NCBI GenBank assembly: GCA_052173415.1
Contig: JBQMYQ010000008.1
Coordinates: 1 to 53,425, forward strand
Length of the DNA: 53,425 nt
Direction of reading: 5' to 3'
Source of the DNA: Wolinella sp052173415
GTDB taxonomy: Bacteria; Campylobacterota; Campylobacteria; Campylobacterales; Helicobacteraceae
Under the pieces are notes generated by a model. That model did no database searches, had not been told where the DNA came from, and saw nothing but the letters and a program-made list of their open reading frames with translations. The position numbers and the translations under genes are program-made. This document shows positions 8,956 to 15,716 of this stretch, piece by piece. Every line of letters begins with the position of its first letter. The first letter of the stretch is position 1.

Positions 8956-9558
8956 ATGGGTCGTATGAGAGCAAAATTGAAAGCAAAAATTATCCAAAAA
9001 GTTACAAAGTTTGTGGCTAAAAGAAAGAATATGAGAATAAGTTATTATGCCGATCAACTACTTCAATCCGTTCAGGGGATGATGCTAATGGCTAAAAAAC
9101 AACTTCCTATAACAAAAGAGGAGCAGGATGATATCGCAGAAAAATTATCTGCACTAATTGATAATCTTGCAAAAATGACAAACGACACGATCTCCATGTC
9201 GTCTTTTGACGAATGTATGTCACTGGATCTTTATTGTTTTCTCCGTAGAGACAAGATAGGAGATCCGGAAGGGGTATGGAAAATAGGAGAGTTGCTTAGC
9301 GAATTAATGCACGAAGAAGGAAGACTAATGTCGCTTTATCTCAATGATTTATCAATGGAGTGCGATAAGCTTAACTGGGCTTTGGGGGCTGCTACAGAGG
9401 TTAATAGCCTTGGGACTTTCTTTAAAATCCTAGACGAAATAAGCATACTAAAAAACATACAATTCACTGTACACGAGCTGCAACCTACGGCTAAAGAGTA
9501 CGACCATAACATCTCAATGCTAGAAAAACATTTGGAGGCGTTCAAAAAATTAGATTGA
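8956..9558 (+). CDS. Island paralogue 1, helical protein of unknown function
   Basis: A 200-residue, mostly helical, soluble protein of unknown family. It has a basic N terminus (KAKIIQKV, FVAKRK), a motif YYADQLLQS that matches (S)DFADQ(I/M)LQ of the two following paralogues, and a C-terminal segment KEYDHNISMLEKHLEA matching KAYDEKIATVEKHLEA of paralogue 2. AAAAAGGAGAGAAA precedes the ATG. It forms its own cassette: operator 1, gene, hairpin terminator. The N terminus is more diverged than that of paralogues 2 and 3. Its shared operator with the GTPase/HerA operon suggests that it works with that system; how is unknown. Confidence 0.75.
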   Translation: MGRMRAKLKAKIIQKVTKFVAKRKNMRISYYADQLLQSVQGMMLMAKKQLPITKEEQDDIAEKLSALIDNLAKMTNDTISMSSFDECMSLDLYCFLRRDKIGDPEGVWKIGELLSELMHEEGRLMSLYLNDLSMECDKLNWALGAATEVNSLGTFFKILDEISILKNIQFTVHELQPTAKEYDHNISMLEKHLEAFKKLD

Positions 9559-9575
9559 AAGCGTGCAAATCATTA

Positions 9576-9605
9576 AAGCCATAAGCAGCAAATCGTTTAT
9601 GGCTT
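9576..9605 (+). terminator. Hairpin after paralogue 1
   Basis: AAGCCATAA at 9576-9584 pairs with TTATGGCTT at 9597-9605. The same stem recurs after paralogues 2 and 3, each time just after the stop codon, so it is likely a transcription terminator for each cassette, though the T-tract is short. Confidence 0.6.
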
Positions 9606-9614
9606 AATGCTTAG

Positions 9615-9646
9615 TGACGCAACCTGTCATGGCGCAATGCTAAATT
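9615..9646 (+). promoter_or_regulatory. Operator and promoter 2, before paralogue 2
   Basis: TGACGCAACCTGTCA at 9615-9629 is identical to operator 1. The identity continues through TAAATT (9641-9646) to the Shine-Dalgarno with only two differences in about 65 bp, showing a recent cassette duplication. Confidence 0.6.
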
Positions 9647-9679
9647 CATGTCCATAGTCTAAATCAAAAAGGAGAAAAA

Positions 9680-10198
9680 ATGAGTTTAAGTGTGGAGTTT
9701 ATCCAAAGAGCTAGCAAGGAGATCGCCAAGGCAAAGGAGTTTAAAATGAGTGATTTTGCGGATCAAATACTTCAGTTAATTCAGGAGCTGAAGCGACTGA
9801 TGAAAAAGCCGCCTACAAACAAAGAGGAAGAGGACTATTTTGACAATAGATTCCCCGCAATACTTGAAGAACTTAGCAAAGCCCATGATGTATGGAAGGA
9901 AAATGATGTGTCTACGAGTCTTGTGGAGCTTTGCTATGACAAAGATATGATAGATTTAGCCATGGAACTAGAAAAATGCCCCTCTAGCCTAGACCCTAGG
10001 TGGCTTGAATTTCTTCTAAAGCTTCATGAATTTTGTGCGCTTGCTGAAAAAGCTGATGGCTATGAAACTTATTTTAAAATTTCAGCTCAATCGCTAGAGG
10101 AAATGCACATTGTGGCTAAAAAGATAAAAACCATAGCTAAAGCATATGATGAAAAAATCGCAACAGTAGAAAAACACTTGGAGGCAGTAAGAAACTAA
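9680..10198 (+). CDS. Island paralogue 2, helical protein of unknown function
   Basis: A 172-residue acidic, helical protein. The first 35 residues (MSLSVEFIQRAS, then EIAKAKEF, then MSDFADQ) are almost identical to those of paralogue 3, also at DNA level over about 100 bp, while the middle of the protein is unrelated by eye. The C terminus IAKAYDEKIATVEKHLEA matches paralogues 1 and 3. Shared ends and a divergent middle suggest diversification by recombination or selection on the central part. AAAAAGGAGAAA precedes the ATG. Own operator and terminator. No known domain recognised. Confidence 0.75.
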   Translation: MSLSVEFIQRASKEIAKAKEFKMSDFADQILQLIQELKRLMKKPPTNKEEEDYFDNRFPAILEELSKAHDVWKENDVSTSLVELCYDKDMIDLAMELEKCPSSLDPRWLEFLLKLHEFCALAEKADGYETYFKISAQSLEEMHIVAKKIKTIAKAYDEKIATVEKHLEAVRN

Positions 10199-10219
10199 AC
10201 CAAAGGCGTGTGATAATCT

Positions 10220-10254
10220 AAAGCCATAAATGCTAGACTGTCGTTTATGGCTTA
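10220..10254 (+). terminator. Hairpin after paralogue 2
   Basis: AAGCCATAAA at 10221-10230 pairs with TTTATGGCTT at 10244-10253. It is followed by TAATGCTTAGTGACA, the same sequence that joins cassette 1 to operator 2, marking the unit boundary of the duplication. Confidence 0.6.
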
Positions 10255-10262
10255 ATGCTTAG

Positions 10263-10292
10263 TGACATAATCTGTCGCGACACAGTATTAAT
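10263..10292 (+). promoter_or_regulatory. Operator and promoter 3, before paralogue 3
   Basis: TGACATAATCTGTCGCGACA begins at 10263. It keeps the TGAC-N6-TGTC core of the other operators but differs in the spacer and has a further GACA half. A -10-like TATTAA follows at 10287-10292. The ATG is 59 bp from the operator start. Confidence 0.55.
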
Positions 10293-10321
10293 TTATGCCA
10301 AAATTTAAAAAAGGAGAGAAA

Positions 10322-10988
10322 ATGAGTTTAAGTGTGGAGTTTATCCAAAGAGCTAGCGAGGAGATCGCTAAGGCAAAGGAGTTTCAAATGAGTGATTTTG
10401 CGGATCAAATGTTACAGTCGATTCGCATGATAAACTTACTAGATGAAGATGAGGAAGAAAAAGTAGCGCCCCCCCCCCTCTTACCCTTTCAACATGATAT
10501 TTGGTAATAACAGCTCCAGCGCACGCAAAAAAACACTACAATTTGAGGACATCAAGGATATAGATGAGGGCATCCTAGAAACGCTAAATGGAATGCCGAG
10601 TAATTTTAGCAGGAGCTATTTGTCCGATCCACTTCTTAAGCTTTGTAAAAATTATGGCGAAGAGGAAAAAGAGGTGGTAAATTTAATTCTAAAGCCACTC
10701 CTTGAGATTGAGAATAGTCTAACAAAGGCTTTGAGCGAGTTTTCTTTAGTGCTTATGAGATTCCGAGTGTATGTTAGCCCCCAAAATATTGCGAGTTTTG
10801 AAGGAAGCTTCAACAACGGCGGGGACGCAATGCTAGAACAAATAGAAAATACACTAAAAGAGCTAAAAAGCGCCCCGCGGGAGATAAAAGCCATAGCTGA
10901 AATGTATGATGAAAAAATCCTAATGCTAGACACCTACGTGCAACTAGCAATCCGATACGCTCCTGATATAGTCAAGAAACCAGACTAA
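10322..10988 (+). CDS. Island paralogue 3, phase-variable and out of frame here
   Basis: The gene opens like paralogue 2 (MSLSVEFIQRASEEIAKAKE, then MSDFADQMLQ) but meets a run of ten C at 10469-10478. With C10 translation ends at 10507 after 61 residues. The rest of the protein, ending in a helical KAIAEMYDEKILMLDTY segment homologous to the other paralogues, is open in another frame from before 10494 to 10988. Removing one C (C9) joins the two into a product of 221 residues, reading PPP-SYPFNMIFGNN across the tract. A long C tract inside a gene of this bacterial group is a classical slipped-strand on/off switch. This copy is OFF as given, unless the tract length is a sequencing artefact. 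Confidence 0.75.
10469..10478 (+). repeat. C10 tract in paralogue 3
   Basis: Ten consecutive C within the coding sequence. Nine restore one continuous frame, ten or eleven do not. Compare with the G10 tract of the GTPase gene at 19522-19531, which has the same state. Confidence 0.85.
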
Positions 10989-11002
10989 AGCGCGCAATGA
11001 CC

Positions 11003-11029
11003 AAAGCCATAACCTAAGTTTATGGCTTT
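11003..11029 (+). terminator. Hairpin after paralogue 3
   Basis: AAAGCCATAA at 11003-11012 pairs with TTATGGCTTT at 11020-11029. This is the third copy of the cassette terminator, and the boundary between the plus-strand cassettes and the convergent minus-strand operon. The remaining 100 bp to the immunity gene show no gene. Confidence 0.6.
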
Positions 11030-11132
11030 GGATTCCCAAGAGCAGGTCGCTTAAAAACTTCCTGCCTTGAATCTTGCTTGCACGGTTTAGATGGGTATAT
11101 TTTTATCCTATTTTAGATAGCCCCAATCTTTG

Positions 11133-11540
11133 CTACAGCAGTATATCCTGCGAATCAACTATCATATCACTATCTTTAAATAGTATCGCTAGCCCATTTT
11201 CTATGTCATATTTTGACTCAAAAAGTATAGCCCAAGAGCCGTCCCGCGCGAAATAAATGGATTGGATCTCCAAGATACTCTCTATATTTTCATCTGTTTC
11301 ATAAAAATCAGTGCAGTATCTCTGTAGTTTTGAATGGATTTCATCTTTATTGTGACCAATAAAATCCTTGCACTTTTGATAGTTATCTCTTTGTGTTTGC
11401 AAGATTTCATCATTTTCGTATGCTTTTACTTTAATCTTTATTTTTTGAGTTCTTCCAAAAAACACAATCTCGTCTTCTTTAAACCAAGAGTGCTTATAGG
11501 TAAGCTTTCCGAATACACCGTCATCCACTGTTTTAAGCAT
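11133..11540 (-). CDS. DUF6985-like putative immunity protein
   Basis: A 135-residue acidic soluble protein. Its pattern (opening FGKLTYKHSW, then FFGRTQKIKIKVKAYEN, a glutamine-rich helix, and a closing strand SWAILFESKYDIENGLAILF) resembles DUF6985/DUF2004 proteins, common partners of polymorphic toxins. The ATG at 11540 is chosen because AAGGAG lies 6 bp upstream and the start overlaps the end of the nuclease gene by 8 bp, indicating coupled translation. Last gene of the operon. I infer that it neutralises the HNH nuclease encoded just before it. The family call is from memory of the pattern. Confidence 0.65.
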   Translation of the reverse strand: MLKTVDDGVFGKLTYKHSWFKEDEIVFFGRTQKIKIKVKAYENDEILQTQRDNYQKCKDFIGHNKDEIHSKLQRYCTDFYETDENIESILEIQSIYFARDGSWAILFESKYDIENGLAILFKDSDMIVDSQDILL

Positions 11541-12141
11541 TACTTTCTCCTTGTGATTTTTTAGCTGCTGATATACCACCTGAGTGTGGTATATTGCCGT
11601 GAATTACTTGAGGAACCAAATCCATTGTTTTTTGATCGCTCCTTTCGTGCCAACTGAGTTTATGCTCTTTTCTGTATTGTTCTACATCTTTAGCGGTCCA
11701 ATCTTTTCCGTCTTTTTGCTCTTCGCTCCACTTCTTAGCCAGGGCTTCATCGGCTTGTGTAAAATTATCGTCTCTTTCTAGTCCAAAATCTTCTATCTCT
11801 ACACTAGCTTCAGAAACAGGGGTGAAATCAGGCTCTCCATCCTTAAATTCAATGCCTTCTGTTCCGTATGGCTCCAAAATTTCTCTCCAAGTTCGCTCGT
11901 TGTCGCTGGGTTTTTTAGGTATAGAATCGGGATCCGGTTTCCAAGTGCCATCACCTTTTTCGCCCTCCCACATTCCATTTTTATCCGGTAAGATACATTG
12001 AACAGTATGAGTATCCTTGAAAGATCCGACGAGTGGCTTATATATATCGACAGTTCTATCCACCGTTGCGCCCTTTAGTATATCAGGCTGCTTTCCTAGT
12101 TCTTTTGCAAGCTCTTTTGCTGCCAATGCCTCTAACATCAT
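11533..12141 (-). CDS. HNH/Endo VII-type nuclease toxin domain protein (WHE type)
   Basis: A 202-residue protein whose last 100 residues are a bacterial toxin nuclease: the lead-in segment TWREILEPYGTEGIEFKDG, then an acidic linker, then the catalytic region at about 160-192 with SWHE, LVP, IH and PHSGG, the pattern of LHH/WHH-like HNH nucleases found at the C termini of polymorphic toxins and in YeeF-like toxins. The N-terminal 60 residues are short and carry no secretion signal or known delivery domain. The start overlaps the HerA gene end by 4 bp. Predicted to cut DNA. Its pairing with a downstream immunity-like gene supports a toxic activity. Confidence 0.8.
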   Translation of the reverse strand: MMLEALAAKELAKELGKQPDILKGATVDRTVDIYKPLVGSFKDTHTVQCILPDKNGMWEGEKGDGTWKPDPDSIPKKPSDNERTWREILEPYGTEGIEFKDGEPDFTPVSEASVEIEDFGLERDDNFTQADEALAKKWSEEQKDGKDWTAKDVEQYRKEHKLSWHERSDQKTMDLVPQVIHGNIPHSGGISAAKKSQGESNA

Positions 12142-15100
12142 ATCCTCCTATCTTTCATATATTCAATCCACCTAGAAGATAAAGCCTCCAGCTCTCCATA
12201 TCTTAAGCTTGCCTCATTGATCACACATTGTGCTATCAGCACACGATAAGTCGCCAGCTCAGGCTCTATTTGCAGATTTTTGGTAATGATCTTTTCCAAA
12301 TCGCTCATATCTTCGGCTTCATACGCTGCACTTTTTACAATTTCATTTGCATTTTTAAATAGCTCGGCTACGATTGCTTGTATGCCCCTAAGATTCCCCG
12401 CCGATTCCCCGCCTCGTGCTAGTTTCAAAACCCTAACCTTTGCACTTGAAGCAAGAGGAGCTTTTAGCACCTCATTGTAAAGCTCATTTAAATCAATCTT
12501 TATCTTTTCGCCTATAAAGTGAGATAGAAGAGCTTTTATGATGCTGATTCTTAGCGGACTACTTATGCCACTCATGTGTCTTGAAGTTTCAGGCTTTTTA
12601 AACAGGGTCTCCGTGGCTTCAACTTTATCCACTTTACATAGCACAGCCTCGATCCAATCATTTTGATACACGGCTGCAACACCTTTTGGGAATTTGACTA
12701 TATCAGCGATCTGTTCATCATTTAATCCTGCTGCTTTGCCGACCAAATCCCTATCGCTAAAATCAGGCGTTCGCATAATGATTTTTGTATTCGTATTGCG
12801 AATGACGGACATATCAAGTAGCCCCGGAGACTGATCAGCGATGATGAAGCCCTCCCCATAAGTCCTCATCTCAGCGATCGAATTTGCTAACATTTCGACA
12901 GATTTACCCAATAGATTTGAGCCCTCACTTGACTGCTCGGTAGAGGTTCTCTTTAGCAGATTATGAGCCTCCTCTAAGACGCATATATGCTTTAGATCAG
13001 AGTTGATTCCTCCTGTGCTCATTCTGTATTCATTGAGCTTCATCACCAAAATACCCATGATTAAAGCCTTAGTCTCCACAGAGCCTGCCCTACTTAGATC
13101 CACGACGACATTCTCGCTAAAAAGCTCATCATCGTTAATATCATCATTTGAAAAAATAAGCCCATTGAGTCCGTTTGTAAGACTTTCTAGTCTGGTTACT
13201 AATGCGCCTTTATAATTGCCTTTATTTTCATCAGAATATTCTGAGCTATTGACGATCCGTATGACATTTTGCATCACGTCTATGAAGTTTGGAAACAGCC
13301 TGACATCTATGCTATTTTCTGATGTAGTTAGATTCCAGCCGACCGCCTCATAGGAATCCTCCACAGCCTTTTTGAGTATAGCTGGCATAGCTGCATACAT
13401 AGGCCAACACACATTAAATATCTCAACAAGCCGATCAAGATGCTCCAAGATATGAATTTGTGGTGCGAATCTAAAAGGGTTAATGCGCAGAAGTGGCGTT
13501 AAAGTTGGATTTGTTCCATATACCCTCACACTAGCATCGTTTCCAAAAATATGCTTATACTCGCCCTTTGCTGGCTCTATGACAAGAAATTTAATCCCTT
13601 TTTCTCTAGCCCCATTTAAGATATTATAGATCGTATTAGACTTACCGCTTCCTGTCGATCCAGTAACAAAAACATGTCCGCTAAGGCTATTTAAATCCAA
13701 ATTCACGGGACTTTCATAGCTTTTTCCCATGTGATAAACTTTTCCTAAGTTAATGCTCGTGCTCGCCTTTGTTTCACTAATCACTTCTCTACCAAAGCTC
13801 GCTAGATTCTTTACACCAAAACCAATCACGCTCTTTTCGGGGAATCCTGCATGAATAGCCAACTCTTTACTAGTTACCAAAGACGAACTTTGCAACTTCT
13901 TGTCTTCTAATGCCACTAAAGGATGATGAAGTTTTCTTAGGTAGTCTACTGCTGCTACCAAATTATCATCTCTCCAAGTGGTTACTGATGAGCTCTCAAG
14001 ACCAGAATCTTCGCCTCGTATGATGGATTGATACGAGGCGGCTAAGGTTTTTGAGTCAATTTCATTATCTGCTATAGCATATGCAGCTACATTCCACATG
14101 CCCACATCGCTAGCGATTTGCAAACGCTCTAGCCGTGCGTCTATCTTTTTTAATAGCTCACTAACAGCCTTATTTTCATGTTTTAACTGCAATGTTTTTG
14201 AGTAGCCTTTAGTATTAGAATCCGAAACACCCGCAGTATCCGAGGTCGTATGCGTTTCGCCTCTAGTTTTAGCTTCGCTTTGTGTTTGGCTATGGCTTTC
14301 GCTATGGCTTGTAGTGGTAGATTCGTTCGTGCTAACACTAGAGCGCAATGCATGCTCAGCAAGTCCTTTTATTATGCCTCTGTTCAGCACTTTGCCTAAC
14401 AAAACCTGTTCAGCCGTTGTGCTTCCCGAAGTATGCGAGTTACTAGTCGACTTGGTATATGTGGTGCCCGAGGTATTTGTTATGCTCGTATTTACCGCTT
14501 CTGAGATACTTCGAGAGTAGCTCTGTGCTACACTATTGCTCTCATTCTCTCCAAAGGTTAAATCCGTAGTCTCAAAGGGCTTTATAGCAGAATATAAGTT
14601 TTCATAATCCCTTTGTAAGTTCAAAAGATCGACATTTGAGATCGGATCAGCTATGATCATTAGCGTATATGTTTCGCCATGCATCGCATCTATCACTCGT
14701 TCAAGCCCTTGAATGAATTTTTGCTCAGATGTTTTCTCGGCTCTAAGCCCTGCCACTCCTGTTATGACAGATATACTTTTATGCTGATTTGTCTGCTTGC
14801 TTCGATCGAAAATATCTTGCTCAAGCTCTAGCAAATCCTTGTGTTTTAAGACTAGAGCATTCTTGCCTTCCATGCCCTCATACTGTCTAAAAACGATTCC
14901 CGGGAAATTCCCATTCAAACTTTTATAAAGCACATCGCGGGCTTGAGCTACATTTCCACCAAGTTTTTTTACCCCGATGTAGTAGTCTATTTTCTCTTTG
15001 TTGCTATTAATAATAAACACTAGAGATGCCCCCACGGAAGCAACCGCCTGAAAGACACTCACAAGCTTGTCCCTTGTGTCCTCACTCTTGTCAAATACAA

Positions 15101-15278
15101 ACTGCTCGAGCCTATAAAAACGCACAATATCATTGAGCTCAATTTGCTTCATATCCTCGCTCAGAGGCACTACGGGATATTGATCTAAACTTGCAAGATA
15201 TTTTTTATTTACTATGCTATCCGCCACATCAAGAGATAGCAACAATTCATTACCCGCATATTTGGTCAAATTAGTCAT
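12138..15278 (-). CDS. HerA/DUF87-family ATPase with Ser/Thr-rich insert
   Basis: A 1046-residue protein. A central HerA/FtsK-like hexameric ATPase core has Walker A GSTGSGKS at about 540-547, Walker B CVLEEAH at about 765-771 and a downstream IIADQSPGLLD sensor region. The N-terminal 235 residues are of unknown fold. Residues about 240-360 form a striking low-complexity stretch of Ser, Thr, Glu and Asn. HerA ATPases translocate DNA and recur in anti-phage systems paired with nucleases or SIR2 proteins; related ATPases also drive protein or DNA transfer across membranes. Overlaps both neighbours by 4 bp, so it is made in step with the tail-anchored protein and the nuclease. Confidence 0.85.
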   Translation of the reverse strand: MTNLTKYAGNELLLSLDVADSIVNKKYLASLDQYPVVPLSEDMKQIELNDIVRFYRLEQFVFDKSEDTRDKLVSVFQAVASVGASLVFIINSNKEKIDYYIGVKKLGGNVAQARDVLYKSLNGNFPGIVFRQYEGMEGKNALVLKHKDLLELEQDIFDRSKQTNQHKSISVITGVAGLRAEKTSEQKFIQGLERVIDAMHGETYTLMIIADPISNVDLLNLQRDYENLYSAIKPFETTDLTFGENESNSVAQSYSRSISEAVNTSITNTSGTTYTKSTSNSHTSGSTTAEQVLLGKVLNRGIIKGLAEHALRSSVSTNESTTTSHSESHSQTQSEAKTRGETHTTSDTAGVSDSNTKGYSKTLQLKHENKAVSELLKKIDARLERLQIASDVGMWNVAAYAIADNEIDSKTLAASYQSIIRGEDSGLESSSVTTWRDDNLVAAVDYLRKLHHPLVALEDKKLQSSSLVTSKELAIHAGFPEKSVIGFGVKNLASFGREVISETKASTSINLGKVYHMGKSYESPVNLDLNSLSGHVFVTGSTGSGKSNTIYNILNGAREKGIKFLVIEPAKGEYKHIFGNDASVRVYGTNPTLTPLLRINPFRFAPQIHILEHLDRLVEIFNVCWPMYAAMPAILKKAVEDSYEAVGWNLTTSENSIDVRLFPNFIDVMQNVIRIVNSSEYSDENKGNYKGALVTRLESLTNGLNGLIFSNDDINDDELFSENVVVDLSRAGSVETKALIMGILVMKLNEYRMSTGGINSDLKHICVLEEAHNLLKRTSTEQSSEGSNLLGKSVEMLANSIAEMRTYGEGFIIADQSPGLLDMSVIRNTNTKIIMRTPDFSDRDLVGKAAGLNDEQIADIVKFPKGVAAVYQNDWIEAVLCKVDKVEATETLFKKPETSRHMSGISSPLRISIIKALLSHFIGEKIKIDLNELYNEVLKAPLASSAKVRVLKLARGGESAGNLRGIQAIVAELFKNANEIVKSAAYEAEDMSDLEKIITKNLQIEPELATYRVLIAQCVINEASLRYGELEALSSRWIEYMKDRRI

Positions 15279-15715
15279 TTAAAATTCCCCCTAAGAAATA
15301 AAAATGCAATCAATGCAGCAGCAATAACCCCTATGGCTACATAGATCGATGTGTGGGAATCTTTGTCATCATGTAACCTCTCACGAGCTTCGGCTTTTCT
15401 TTGATGAATTTCCTTAAATAGACAATCTGCCATTGCAATTATGTGGGCTATGCGCTCTTTTGAGAAATTATTCTGTATCTTTCCGACCTGCCTATGATAG
15501 CTATCCTCATTCCAGTCTGATCGATTCTCCGAAAAGACTTCACCATCATGGGCAACAAAAAGCTCCTCCTTGGTTATTCCATGAGTAAAGCAATATTTGA
15601 AAATCTCATCGATCTGTTCGGCGCTTGGACGAAACGAAAGAGCACTAAAAATTGCACTCTTTATTGCGCTAATGTCCCGCTTTCTAACGCTATCTTTTAA
15701 AACATTTGTAACCAT
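15275..15715 (-). CDS. Tail-anchored membrane protein of unknown function
   Basis: A 146-residue protein with a soluble, helical, charged N-terminal part (about 1-118) and one hydrophobic segment at the very C terminus (YVAIGVIAAALIAFLFL, about 124-141) ending in RGNFK, so it should be tail-anchored in the inner membrane facing the cytoplasm. No known domain was recognised. It lies between the large GTPase and HerA genes, with 1 bp to the former and a 4-bp overlap with the latter. A role as membrane tether for the ATPase or GTPases is an inference. Confidence 0.7.
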   Translation of the reverse strand: MVTNVLKDSVRKRDISAIKSAIFSALSFRPSAEQIDEIFKYCFTHGITKEELFVAHDGEVFSENRSDWNEDSYHRQVGKIQNNFSKERIAHIIAMADCLFKEIHQRKAEARERLHDDKDSHTSIYVAIGVIAAALIAFLFLRGNFK

Positions 15716-15716
15716 C

